Assembly (NCBI GenBank): GCA_040757335.1
Contig: JBFLXB010000020.1
Location: 1-64,000, forward strand
Direction: 5' to 3'
Length of the DNA stretch: 64,000 bases
Source: Nitrospirota bacterium
GTDB taxonomy: Bacteria; Nitrospirota; Nitrospiria; 2-01-FULL-66-17
Below, piece by piece: positions 1 to 8,162 of this stretch (positions within the stretch are counted from its first letter, which is position 1; each line of letters starts with the position of its first letter). The position numbers were made by a program, and so were the translations under genes. Under the pieces are notes generated by a model. It ran no database searches. It was not told the origin of the DNA and saw only the letters and a list, made by a program, of their open reading frames with translations.

Positions 1-33
1 GCGGATGACCCGACCAGGGACCGGCCTGGGGCC

Positions 34-63
34 CGCTGAGGGGCCGCTGACGGCCCCTCAGCG
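34..63. repeat. Perfect 13-bp hairpin with 4-nt loop
   Basis: Two perfectly complementary 13-base arms (34-46 and 51-63) are separated by CTGA. The hairpin contains the TGA at 37-39 that closes the regulator reading frame on its 5' side. No T tract follows, so an intrinsic terminator is possible but not shown. It may mark a break in the regulator gene. Confidence 0.6.
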
Positions 64-144
64 CCTGCGGACCGTACGAGTCCGGCCAATACTGCGCTCA
101 ACACGCTCAAGTCCGACAGCCTCCTAGCAGCTTGCCTTCACGCC

Positions 145-1602
145 GTGGAAAGAGGCTTAAACCTCGGGCAAGAGAGTGGCGTGCATTACCACGATTATTG
201 GCTCGTCGCCCAGGCGGTGTACGCCACGTTGTCCATGGGCCGGTGGGATGACGCAAAGCAATACTTGGCAAACGCGAGTGAGCTTGTGCCAGGCGGGCAA
301 CCAATGTTTCTGTCGAGTCACCAGTTACATCGTGGTTGTCAGGCCATATTGACCGGAAATCCGTCAGAGGCTCTCCGGCACGCTACGGACGCCCTGGGAC
401 ATGCGCGCGAATGGCCCTTTGTCGAGACGCAATGCCACCTTGCGCTGATGCAGGCGCTGCTGGAATGTGGCCGGCAAGAAGAGGTCGGGCCGCATCTCGA
501 GAAGGCGTCTCGTCTTGCCCAGGAAACGAACTGTCAGCACTTTGTTCAACTGGCCTTATTCGCTCAGGCCCAGATGGACCTGGATCTGTCGGACCGTAAA
601 CAGAATCGCAAACCGGAGAAGCAGGCAGTGGAACGAGGGCTATCCGCCCTGCTTCGGGCGATGGTGATCGGCCGCGAGCAGGGCTACGTGAACCACCCAT
701 GGTGGCGGCCGTCGGTGATGGCGCGGCTGTGCGCGAAGGCGCTGGAGCATGGCATCGAGGTGGACTATGTCCGGGATCTGATCAGAAAGCGGCATCTGGT
801 TCCCGATTCGCCGCCGTATGCGATCGAGACGTGGCCGTGGCCGGTCAAGGTCTATACCTTGGGCCGGTTCTCAATCCTGCTCGATGATCAACCATTGTCG
901 ATGGGCCGGCGCAGCCAACACGGCAAACCGCTGGCGTTGCTCAAGGCGCTGATCGCGCACGGCGGGCGTGACGTGGGCCAGAGCGAGCTGGCCGAAGCGC
1001 TGTGGCCCGAGGCGGATGGGGATACGGCCCGGCGGGCGTTCGATACCACGTTACATCGTCTGAGAAAGCTGCTGGGGGAGGAGGCGATAGCCCTTGCGGA
1101 TGGACGACTCACGCTGGATCCGAAGCGGGTGTGGGTGGATCTGTGGAGCGTCGAACGGCTCATTCGAGATCTGGATCAGACGCTTAAGAGACCGTCGCCG
1201 GATTCCGAGGCGGTGTGTGCCACCGCCGAGAAGCTATTCCGGTTGTACCCCGGCCCCTTTCTGCGCGAGGAGAGCGACGCGGCCTGGGCCGTGAGTCGGC
1301 GCGAGAAGATTCATGGCCGGCTGGTCGCGCTGCTGGGCGAACTGGGGCGGTGCTGGGAGCGCGGCAAGGACTGGGAACGGGCGGTGGCGTGCTATCAGCG
1401 CGGCATCGACCTCGATCCCTTGGTGGAGCCGTTCTACCAGCGCCTGATGCTGGGGTATCAGACCTTGGGCCGCCGGGCCGAGGCGCTGGCGACGTATCGC
1501 CGCTGCCGCGAGACCCTGCACGCCCAGCTCCAGATTCCGCCGTCGCCGGCCACTGAGACGATTCACCAGCAGATACGAGCGGGCGCGAGCCAACCCTCGT
1601 GA
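145..1602 (+). CDS. BTAD-domain transcriptional regulator, 5'-truncated
   Basis: This is the C-terminal part of a large MalT/AfsR-like regulator. Residues 1-220 are TPR-like helices. A winged-helix DNA-binding domain starts near residue 233 (KVYTLGRF...) and includes ALWPEADGD. A bacterial transcriptional activator TPR domain fills the rest. Full-length relatives are around 1000 residues, with an N-terminal motif of the PRLSVVLPRPRLFRL type and an NTPase domain; neither is present here. Coding-like sequence continues upstream of the GTG at 145 to the in-frame TGA at 37-39, without a start codon. The gene is therefore either truncated or frameshifted with its front part outside the window. The stop overlaps an ATG (TGATG at 1600-1604). 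A partial copy lies at 2544-2810. Confidence 0.75.
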   Translation: MERGLNLGQESGVHYHDYWLVAQAVYATLSMGRWDDAKQYLANASELVPGGQPMFLSSHQLHRGCQAILTGNPSEALRHATDALGHAREWPFVETQCHLALMQALLECGRQEEVGPHLEKASRLAQETNCQHFVQLALFAQAQMDLDLSDRKQNRKPEKQAVERGLSALLRAMVIGREQGYVNHPWWRPSVMARLCAKALEHGIEVDYVRDLIRKRHLVPDSPPYAIETWPWPVKVYTLGRFSILLDDQPLSMGRRSQHGKPLALLKALIAHGGRDVGQSELAEALWPEADGDTARRAFDTTLHRLRKLLGEEAIALADGRLTLDPKRVWVDLWSVERLIRDLDQTLKRPSPDSEAVCATAEKLFRLYPGPFLREESDAAWAVSRREKIHGRLVALLGELGRCWERGKDWERAVACYQRGIDLDPLVEPFYQRLMLGYQTLGRRAEALATYRRCRETLHAQLQIPPSPATETIHQQIRAGASQPS

Positions 1603-1709
1603 TGCGCGGAATCAAACTCCAACTCGGGTCTCACGTCCGGAGGCGGCTGGCTCGTCGTCTTGTGATTTACCTCCAAGTTCACTATCCTGAAGGTGTCTAC
1701 GATTTCTGA
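1602..1709 (+). other. Small ORF overlapping the regulator stop
   Basis: An ATG shares bases with the regulator stop codon (TGATG) and opens a 35-codon frame that starts MRGIKLQ and is rich in arginine. The same TGATG arrangement joins the truncated regulator copy to FadL at 2808-2812. This may be the residue of a coupled downstream gene replaced by the TA module, or chance. Confidence 0.25.
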
Positions 1710-1738
1710 GGCCCACGAAATGTGAAAGGAGACGGACG

Positions 1739-1990
1739 ATGAGCCGGATTACGGTGGACATTCCGGAAGAAACACTGCTGGCCCTGAAGCTCGCGCCGGA
1801 AGCGATGGGCGAGGCGCTGCGGATGGCCGCGGCGATGAAACTGTTCGAGCTCGGACGCTTATCCTCCGGGGCGGCGGCCCGGTTGGCCGGCGTGCCCCGG
1901 ACCGTGTTCCTGACCAAACTCGCCGACTACGGCATCGACACCTTTCGCTTGACGGAGGATCAGCTCCAGAGGGAATCGCGCATTGCCTGA
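1739..1990 (+). CDS. UPF0175 family antitoxin
   Basis: This 83-residue protein starts with the RHH-like strand MSRITVDIPEE. The UPF0175 core follows: helices around ALRMAAAMKLFELGRLSSG, then an AAxLAGVPRTVFL helix-turn-helix-like segment. The family pairs with DUF3368 PIN toxins, and such a gene overlaps it by 8 bp downstream. A good Shine-Dalgarno (AAAGGAG) precedes the ATG. The expected role is to bind and neutralise the PIN nuclease and to autoregulate the operon through its N-terminal domain. Confidence 0.85.
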   Translation: MSRITVDIPEETLLALKLAPEAMGEALRMAAAMKLFELGRLSSGAAARLAGVPRTVFLTKLADYGIDTFRLTEDQLQRESRIA

Positions 1991-2477
1991 GGTGATCTGC
2001 AACACCTCGCCCATTCAGTATTTGCATCAAATCGGGTTGCTGCATCTGTTGCCGGCCTTCGCGGGACGCGTCATCGTGCCGCAGGCGGTGGTGGAAGAAC
2101 TGGCACAAGGACGAGCGGTGGGTCTGAACCTCCCGGATCCGGCGGCGTGTGACTGGATGGTTGTCCGGCGTCCGGCCAGCGTCTCCGCTTTGCCCCTGGT
2201 CACCGATCTGGGGCCGGGTGAAACGGAGGTGTTGATGTTGGCATTGGAGTTGCGGGACGCCGTGGTCATCCTCGACGATGCGCTGGCCAGGAGGGTCGCA
2301 AGCGCGTTGGACATTCGGGTGACGGGAACGCTTGGTGTGTTACTGGACGCCAAGCGGACCGGCCGCGTGTCATCCATCCGGGAGTATGTCGAGCAACTGG
2401 ACGCATTGCGGTTTCGCCTGGCTCCTGAGACTCGCGCCGCCGTGCTCAAACTGGCGGGCGAGCAGACGAATTCGTAG
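1983..2477 (+). CDS. DUF3368 PIN-domain toxin
   Basis: This 164-residue protein starts with TTG inside the antitoxin gene, which suggests translational coupling. The start is typical of DUF3368 (PEVICNTSPIQYLHQIG), where N and S replace the usual DTN of VapC proteins. Acidic residues follow at LGPGETEVL and ILDDALAR, forming the PIN metal site. The predicted activity is Mg-dependent RNA cleavage blocked by the UPF0175 partner. The module lies between the regulator gene and its truncated copy. Confidence 0.85.
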   Translation: MPEVICNTSPIQYLHQIGLLHLLPAFAGRVIVPQAVVEELAQGRAVGLNLPDPAACDWMVVRRPASVSALPLVTDLGPGETEVLMLALELRDAVVILDDALARRVASALDIRVTGTLGVLLDAKRTGRVSSIREYVEQLDALRFRLAPETRAAVLKLAGEQTNS

Positions 2478-2543
2478 GCCTTACGGCCAGCAATTATCAA
2501 GATCGGCGGCAGGAACTGGGACCCGGCGGGGGCGAGGTGAGTG

Positions 2544-2810
2544 ATGGCGGGACAACGCGGACGCTCCATCGCCAAGATCAGCCGCCCGCGGCTTTCCGTG
2601 GTGCTGCCGCGGCCGCGTCTGTTCCGGCTGGTGGAACCGTTCTACCAGCGCCTGATGCTGGGGTATGAGACGCTGGGACGGCGGGCCGAGGCGCTGGCGA
2701 CGTATCGCCGCTGCCGCGAGACGTTGCACGCCCAGCTCCAGATCCCGCCGTCTCCGACGACTGAGACGATTCATCAGCAGATACGAGCATCCGTGAGTCA
2801 CCCCTCGTGA
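2544..2810 (+). pseudogene. Internally deleted BTAD regulator remnant
   Basis: This 88-codon frame (ATG at 2544, possible GTG at 2541) joins two parts of one regulator. Residues up to about 30 match the N-terminus of MalT/BTAD regulators (AKISRPRLSVVLPRPRLFRL). Residues from VEPFYQRLML to the stop match the last 60 residues of the regulator at 145-1602, with few differences. The junction LFRL/VEPF keeps the frame, so roughly 900-1000 residues are missing. The last ~180 bp resemble 1421-1604 closely, including the TGATG overlap with the next gene. It cannot bind DNA, but it could still be translated and so couple to FadL. Confidence 0.75.
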
Positions 2811-4119
2811 TGCGCGATCGTCGTCGCGCAGTTGGATTTCTCCATCCTACCCTGTCCGCTTCGTATGGTTCGCCTATCTCGCGCTCGCGAGCCCGGCCTG
2901 GGCTTCGAACGGGCTCAACCTGATCGGGTTTGGCGGGGAGTCGTACATCATGGGCGGGGCTGATCTGGCGGTCGCCCGCGACACCACCGCGGCGAATACC
3001 AATCCGGCCGGACTCAACCAGATCGACAATCGCCGGTTCGATCTGTACTTTGGCGTCGGGTTTGTCTTGGATGGCTTTCGACATGCCGATACGTTCGGCA
3101 ATGACGCGAAGCTCTCGAGTCCGCCGGCCAAGCTTGCCAACTTCGGATATGGCCATCGCCTGGGCGATCGCACCACGGTGGGGATCGGCCTCTTTGCCCA
3201 AGGGGGATCGGGCGTGGAACACGACGCGCTGAACACCGCCTTCGGTACGCGCGATGAATTGTCCGTGGCCTTCCTGATCGCGCGGTTGACGCCGGCTGTG
3301 GCGTTTGAGGTCAACGACGCGCTCTCGGTGGGCGCCTCGCTGCTCGTCACCTATTCGAGCTTCGAGCAGAAGTTCTTTCCGAACACCTCCTATGTGGATC
3401 CCGACCCGACGCAATCCTTCTTCGGCTCCGAGCTCAAAGACCTGGAGACCGTCAACATCGGCGCAAAGGTCGGCTTGCTCTACCGCGCGAGCGAGCGCGT
3501 GCGGGTGGGCGTGGCGTATACCAGCGCCGTGCCCCTGAAGTTCGACGACGGGCGCATGATCGTGAACATGTCGGCCGCGGGCCTCGGACCCGTGACATAC
3601 CGGTCCGTGTCGGCCGAAGGCATCGACCAACCCCAGGAGTTCGGCATCGGCCTCGCGTTTGAGCCGACCGACCAGTGGTTGCTGGCCGGGGAGGTGAACT
3701 GGATCGATTGGTCAGGAGCCGTGAAGCGATCCACCCTGGAGGCTCGCGATCCCGACAACCCGTCCGCGCCCGCGACCATCAACGTCACGCAAGATCAGAA
3801 CTGGCGGGATCAGTACGTGCTCGCCCTCGGCCTCGCGTACGAGCCCACAACGCGCTCCGTGATTCGGGCGGGCTACAACTACGCCCGGCATCCCTTGTCT
3901 CCGGAGACCATCAACCCCTTGTTGGCCCCCACGGGCGAGCACCACGCGACGTTCGGCGGCGGCTATCAACTGGGAGCCAAGTGGCGGATCGATGGAGGGA
4001 TCGAGTACGCGTTCAAGAACTCGGTCACGTACACCAACCCCAGCCTGCCCTTCGGCCCAAACGCCGAAGAATCCTACGAGTTCACGTCGCTGCATATGAC
4101 GCTCAGCCGGGTGTGGTAG
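2810..4119 (+). CDS. FadL/OmpP1-type outer-membrane transport protein, frameshift near signal peptide
   Basis: This is a predicted beta-barrel of the FadL/TodX family, which passes hydrophobic compounds across the outer membrane. After a signal-peptide-like segment (FVWFAYLALASPAWAS) come the family's mature N-terminus (GGESYIMGGADLAVA, NPAGL) and a C-terminus ending in SRVW with alternating aromatic strands. The long frame has no usable start until ATG 2950, which is inside the mature protein. The natural start is ATG 2810, overlapping the upstream TGA, but it lies in another frame. A 1-base indel around 2825-2865 would join them. This is a real frameshift or a sequence error. A related tail lies at 4968-5011. 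Confidence 0.75.
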
Positions 4120-4122
4120 GCA

Positions 4123-4518
4123 TCAGGGCGGCGCTAAGTATCGGGCCAAGGTGAGAATCGGAATGTCGTGGTACCGGCCCAAGGAGAGCATCGCCCGATC
4201 TCCGGTAACCACCGCGTCAGCACGTCCCGTCACGGCGCATTCCAGCACGCGGTTGTCCGGATCGTCCTTGAGAATCCTCACGCGGCGTTTCGGATGGACG
4301 AGCGTGCCGATCTCCGCCAAAAACACCGCCACGTGGGCGAGCTCTTCCTGGTCGCGGCTGAATTTTCTCGAAAGCGTGGTGAGCAGTTCCTCAAGAATCG
4401 CCTTGGAGATGATCAGGGAGTCGTGACCGTTCACCACCCGGCGGATCGCCTCCTCGGCACGGCTTCCAGGGATCGCAAAGGCGGAGACAAAGATGTTGGT
4501 GTCGAAGACGACTCTCAC
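4123..4518 (-). CDS. PIN-domain toxin
   Basis: This 131-residue PIN nuclease of the 'putative toxin-antitoxin system toxin component' type begins MRVVFDTNIFVSAF (first catalytic Asp). It continues with an ILEELLTTLSRKF segment, DDPDNRVLECAVTG (central acidic residues) and VVTGDRAML (C-terminal acidic site). It overlaps its antitoxin gene by 4 bp. It lies 3 bp from the convergent end of fadL, so the two genes share almost no intergenic space. Confidence 0.9.
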   Translation of the reverse strand: MRVVFDTNIFVSAFAIPGSRAEEAIRRVVNGHDSLIISKAILEELLTTLSRKFSRDQEELAHVAVFLAEIGTLVHPKRRVRILKDDPDNRVLECAVTGRADAVVTGDRAMLSLGRYHDIPILTLARYLAPP

Positions 4519-4751
4519 TCGGTGAGAAATCGCTCAAGGTCTTTGTCGGTCAGAATGCCCCGTTCCTTCGCGAGTCGGCTCCAGTAGCCCTGGATTCCCT
4601 GGAACTCCTTGTTGAGGCGAGTGCGCCGGGCAAGCCGAAGGGCGTCCTGAATCACGGCACTCAGGGTTTTCCCCTCGGATTGTGCGATCCGCTCGGCGTC
4701 CTTTGCCAGGTCGGATGGAAGCGAAATCGTTTTCTTGACGGCGGTCCCCAT
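4515..4751 (-). CDS. RHH/CopG-type antitoxin
   Basis: The chosen start is the ATG at 4751, preceded by AGGGG; a longer upstream frame lacks family character. The 78-residue product starts MGTAVKKTISLPSDLAKDAE, a ribbon-helix-helix DNA-binding strand and helix. The rest is a charged tail that would wrap the PIN toxin. It overlaps the toxin start by 4 bp, which is typical for coupled TA expression. Autorepression is expected from the family. Confidence 0.8.
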   Translation of the reverse strand: MGTAVKKTISLPSDLAKDAERIAQSEGKTLSAVIQDALRLARRTRLNKEFQGIQGYWSRLAKERGILTDKDLERFLTE

Positions 4752-4831
4752 GACTCGATCCCCTGTGGTATGAAAAAATCCTACTCTTGAAACCGGACCT
4801 CTGTCAACCGGACCCATCTGGCGCTTCAACT

Positions 4832-4962
4832 TGGTTCAGAAGAAAGGGGGATGTGACGACCAGAAAACGCCGATCGCGCCAGGCATTCAGCAATTCGGCC
4901 TGGGCTCCTCGGCGCATCAATAGCCCGCTCACCATCCTGATTGGTGTCAAGAACGACTCGAT
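4832..4962 (-). pseudogene. N-terminal remnant of a second PIN toxin, frameshifted
   Basis: Read on the minus strand, one frame gives RVVLDTNQ and the next frame gives MVSGLLMRRGAQAELLNAWR followed by RRFLVVTSPFLL. Joined by removing one base near 4938, this is the first ~45 residues of a PIN toxin (DTN, SGLL, AELL, VTSP). No downstream catalytic residues follow. It abuts the FadL tail fragment at 4968. Confidence 0.65.
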
Positions 4963-4967
4963 CCACG

Positions 4968-5011
4968 CCGAGTTCACGTCGCTGCACCTGACGTTCAGCC
5001 GGGTGTGGTAG
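4968..5011 (+). pseudogene. Orphan FadL C-terminal tail
   Basis: This segment encodes EFTSLHLTFSRVW and a stop. It repeats the last codons of the FadL gene at 4077-4119 (EFTSLHMTLSRVW). It differs at several bases, so it looks like the end of a diverged paralogue rather than a fresh copy. Everything upstream of this tail has been replaced by PIN-toxin DNA. Confidence 0.7.
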
Positions 5012-5039
5012 TCGGGGCGAATTCGGCGGACTAGAGTGG

Positions 5040-5432
5040 TCAGGCGAGCCAGTCCGCCAGGCGTAATCCCGGAATCTGGGCAAAATCCTTCGTGTTGTGA
5101 GTGACGAGCGTTGCGTCGTGGGCGAGGGCGATCGCCGCGATCCAAGCGTCGGTCTCACCGGTCGGGCGACCCCGCTGGCGTAGCGCCGCTTTTAGCGCGC
5201 CGAACGTTCGCGCGGCATCGAGGTCGAAAGTGACGATAGGGAGGCTGCGAAATAGTCGCTCAAGCTTGTCCAGGTTCTCGACGGCACGAGCCGAGGCGGA
5301 CGCCCCATAATAGAGTTCAGCGGCCACCAGCGCGGGGACGGCGATGTCTCCAAGATGATCGACCAAACGCTGTGCGACGCCGGGAGAGCCGTTAAGATAA
5401 GCAACGAGGATGTTGGTGTCGAGCAGAATCAC
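5040..5432 (-). CDS. vapC: VapC-type PIN toxin
   Basis: This 130-residue VapC ribonuclease begins MILLDTNILVAYLNG (first Asp). It has VPALVAAELYYGA (Glu), GETDAWIAAIALAHDATLVT (paired acidic residues) and HNTKDFAQIPGL (final Asp). Length and motif order are those of intact VapC. It overlaps the upstream antitoxin gene by 4 bp. Confidence 0.92.
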   Translation of the reverse strand: MILLDTNILVAYLNGSPGVAQRLVDHLGDIAVPALVAAELYYGASASARAVENLDKLERLFRSLPIVTFDLDAARTFGALKAALRQRGRPTGETDAWIAAIALAHDATLVTHNTKDFAQIPGLRLADWLA

Positions 5433-5674
5433 GGGATCGAGAGATCCCGCCCCTGATGCGCGCGGCGTTCTTCAGCGATCTCCCTGAAAATCTCCGGAAG
5501 CGACGCATCGTCCCTCCAGACGCCCGCGAGCGCGAGGATCGCCCGCCGTCCCTCCTCATCGACACGCCGCAGCGGCTCGACTGATACGGAGACGCGCGAC
5601 CCATCGGGGAGCCTGGATCCCTGTTCGAGGTCGATATGTTTCCCGTGGATGGTGCCTGTCAGTGTCTCCCGCAT
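5429..5674 (-). CDS. Antitoxin partner of VapC
   Basis: This 81-residue protein begins MRETLTGTIHGKHIDLEQG, a short beta-rich N-terminus of the kind seen in AF2212/AbrB-like antitoxins. An amphipathic C-terminus rich in Glu and Arg (EIFREIAEERRAH) fits toxin binding. It is placed by its 4-bp overlap with vapC. The exact antitoxin family is uncertain. Confidence 0.7.
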   Translation of the reverse strand: MRETLTGTIHGKHIDLEQGSRLPDGSRVSVSVEPLRRVDEEGRRAILALAGVWRDDASLPEIFREIAEERRAHQGRDLSIP

Positions 5675-5740
5675 AGTTCCCTCGCTGTGAGAGTGGTAGT
5701 TGCCAGTATAACGAGGACTGCCAAGCCGTTCAACTCACCG

Positions 5741-6040
5741 TCAGGATCCACGCCGTTTGGCTCGAACCGCCGCGACCGCAGAGGCCACGTCCGTGACGAC
5801 CTCCTCCTCCGAGACAGGCGGTAGCCCGGCTCGAATCTCATCGATGACGTGAAATCTGGCCTCGCGTTCCTGGATCAGCCGCTGAAACTCCTCGGCGCTG
5901 ATGATTCCGGCGACCGGAATCCCCCCTTGTTCCACGAGGTAACGGGCGTGTCCTGACTGGACGTTCTTGAGGATTTCGCCGAAACGGGTCCGGGCCTGGA
6001 GGGCCGGGATTTTGTCGGTGGTATCCGCGGGCTTTTTCAT
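5741..6040 (-). CDS. Phd/YefM-family antitoxin, apparently orphan
   Basis: This 99-residue protein has the Phd/YefM core: IPALQARTRFGEILKNV, then HARYLVEQGGIPVAGIISAE, then a charged helix. The family represses its own operon and blocks a Doc, RelE or PIN partner. No partner gene follows; 66 bp downstream the unrelated antitoxin/vapC pair begins in the same direction. It may be solitary or may have lost its toxin. Confidence 0.8.
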   Translation of the reverse strand: MKKPADTTDKIPALQARTRFGEILKNVQSGHARYLVEQGGIPVAGIISAEEFQRLIQEREARFHVIDEIRAGLPPVSEEEVVTDVASAVAAVRAKRRGS

Positions 6041-6357
6041 CTCGCGTCTAGGCCGTCCCGACCGAGCACCGGACCGCCCAACTTCCTTTCACGGCATGGA
6101 GGAGCGTCGCCCATTTTGGTGAAAAAACCGGGGAAGCACGGCCAAGGCGAGAAGGGACCCCAAATCCTTGAGCGCTAAGACCTTGAAAAAGCGAATGAAG
6201 CAAAAACTTCGGCATCTGTAAGACGTATGTAAGACGTGGTCTGATACAAAAGCGCAAAACACGGGAACGATTCGCCTCTACTGCCGGATGGCGAATCCAG
6301 AATGGCGGCACGCTGTGGACGCGAAGGCGATCAGGCCATGCCGAATTGGAGGAAGCC
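6041..6357. other. Intergenic region with a degenerate gene fragment
   Basis: Bases 6085-6129 resemble 16834-16878 inside the small gene at 16737: both encode PFHGMEE, but here the frame stops soon after. Bases 6223-6240 hold a directly repeated GTAAGACGT. The rest presumably carries the promoters of the divergent phd-like and PKD-protein genes. Nothing else was recognised. Confidence 0.5.
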
Positions 6358-7686
6358 ATGCTTTCGAGAATGATGCGGAATCGGATCGCAGCGACGTTGT
6401 TCGCTACGGCGCTCGTGCCGTTCTCGGCCTGGGCGCAGGTCAATCAGCCTCCGGTGGTTACCGCGGGGGCGGATCAGACGATCTTCCTTGGGCAGATTAC
6501 GCTCCTCCAGGCGACAGCTATCGATCCGGACGGCGATGCGATCGCGTACTGGAGCTGGATGATCGACTCGGCTCCTAGCGGCAGCTCGGCGACTTTATCG
6601 GATCCGACTGAGCCCAATCCAATTTTCGATACGGACATGGTTGGAGACTATGTCCTGACCGTCGCTGCTGCCGACTCTGTGGCGTGGGGCGCCCCGGATA
6701 GCATGGTGATCCACGTGGTTCCGATTCTACCGCCAGTGGCAGTGGCAACAGCGAACGTAACGACAGGGCCGGCCCCTCTCACTGTCCAGTTCGATGCGTC
6801 GCAAAGTCATGATCCGCAGGGAGCAGCATTGACCTACCGTTGGATCTTCGGCGACGCATCGCTGCCGTCGGTGGACATTTCACCGGTGCACACTTACTTG
6901 CAATCTGGCGTCTACATCGCTCACTTGGTGGTGTTCAGCGCCACTGGCCTCGTCGGTGAAGACGCACTCGAGATCACGGTAACGGAGCCCAATGCGGCAC
7001 CCACCGTGAGCCCTGTCGCATCTCCGGTATCAGGTGCCGCGCCGCTGGCCGTGCAATTCTCGGCCCGTGCGTCGGATCCGGACGGCGATCCACTCAGCTT
7101 CGCCTGGGACTTCGGCGACGGCGGCACGAGCGCCGACGCCAACCCGAGCCACGTCTTCGCCGCGGCGGGCACCTACACCGTCCTGCTCACCGTCTCGGAT
7201 GGACATGCCGAGGTCACGGCCTCGCTGCTTATCACGGTGTCGCCCGCGATCGCGCTGTCCATTGACAAGGCCAAGATCGATCTCAAGAAACCCGGTGGCA
7301 GGATCGCGGATGTGTCCATCAAGGCCGACGTCAGCGCCCCGCTGCCCGCACCTGACGACATCCTGGCCGTTCTGGTCGACGGCGTGCCCATCGTTGCCGC
7401 CCCGTTCTCCGACTTTCGGTTCGCGTCGACGGACGACGAGGACGATATCGACGACGGCGTGGCGACCGCCTACAAGCTCAAGACGCGCGACATGCGGGTC
7501 AAGATCGACTTCGGCGCGGGCCGCCTGACCGTGCACCGCCAGAACGTGCTGCTGCCCACGCTCGATCTGGCCAACGGCCTGACCGTGGAGCTCCGTATCG
7601 GCGATGCCGTGGTGGTGGAAAACATTCTGATGACCGCCCACGGGGCGAAGCAGTACCGGTATCACCGGGTAGGCGGGGAGGAGTAG
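6358..7686 (+). CDS. Secreted PKD-repeat protein
   Basis: The ATG at 6358 follows GGAGGA; an upstream in-frame TTG (6346) is less likely. The 442-residue product has a Sec signal (MLSRMMRNRIAATLFATALV..., cleavage near AWA/QVN). It then has a REJ-like domain (PPVVTAGADQ to about residue 115) and two PKD domains with the WIFGD and WDFGDGG signatures. A ~140-residue C-terminal beta-rich segment of unknown family (LSIDKAKIDLKKPGGRI) follows. PKD domains usually mediate protein or sugar contacts at the cell surface. It is the first of four secreted proteins in a row. Confidence 0.8.
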   Translation: MLSRMMRNRIAATLFATALVPFSAWAQVNQPPVVTAGADQTIFLGQITLLQATAIDPDGDAIAYWSWMIDSAPSGSSATLSDPTEPNPIFDTDMVGDYVLTVAAADSVAWGAPDSMVIHVVPILPPVAVATANVTTGPAPLTVQFDASQSHDPQGAALTYRWIFGDASLPSVDISPVHTYLQSGVYIAHLVVFSATGLVGEDALEITVTEPNAAPTVSPVASPVSGAAPLAVQFSARASDPDGDPLSFAWDFGDGGTSADANPSHVFAAAGTYTVLLTVSDGHAEVTASLLITVSPAIALSIDKAKIDLKKPGGRIADVSIKADVSAPLPAPDDILAVLVDGVPIVAAPFSDFRFASTDDEDDIDDGVATAYKLKTRDMRVKIDFGAGRLTVHRQNVLLPTLDLANGLTVELRIGDAVVVENILMTAHGAKQYRYHRVGGEE

Positions 7687-7778
7687 CTACTTTGATCACG
7701 GTGCTCCCAGGAGTGTCAAGTGAGGGCTCGTCCTCCCATGGCTCTGAGCCACAGAACTCTTTTTCAAGGAGAAACACA

Positions 7779-8068
7779 ATGAATTCGAACCGGAATACGC
7801 GAACACTATACGAAAAATGTCTGGAACAGCCCTTCCTTTCTAGCCGGGCTGGTGTGGGGTCGGCGGACGATGGCCGGTTAGGGCTGGTTTCGCTGCCCGA
7901 CGAATTCCAGGGATGCGGGCATTCAGGCCATGTCCGTCCCTCGGTGATGTGGACCAACTGCGCAGCCGGATCGATGCGTTCGAGAACCACCAACACACGT
8001 ACTTAACCGGGGAAGGGGATGGACACAACAATATCCGCGCCCAGACCTCGGCGCCCCTTCGGCCTTAG
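7779..8068 (+). pseudogene. Small frameshifted ORF upstream of the surface protein
   Basis: An ATG at 7779 with a good Shine-Dalgarno (AAGGAG) begins MNSNRNTRTLYEKCLEQPF. From about 7946 the coding-like sequence moves to another frame: DQLRSRIDAFENHQHTYLTG, then EGDGHNN, ending at 8068. The HxHTYLTGxGxGHNN pattern looks like a conserved C-terminus. One indel would restore a ~95-residue protein. Function unknown. Regions 7687-7778 and 8069-8162 hold no other gene. Confidence 0.4.
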
Positions 8069-8162
8069 GCGACAGGAGCCACAGGATGCGTGGCCGGCAT
8101 TGCGCGGGGACATTGTTCGACAAGAGCAATGATCTGCCGACTTTCCCATACCCAGAAGGGAG

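Noticed and set aside
2578-3630. 350-codon minus-strand frame
   Set aside because: It is antisense to fadL; the plus strand shows the signal peptide and FadL motifs.
6223-6300. Possible cyclic-di-GMP-I riboswitch before the PKD gene
   Set aside because: A GCGCAAAACACGGG-like string recalls the motif, but the GGCAAAC part and the P2 stem are not there and the spacing is wrong.
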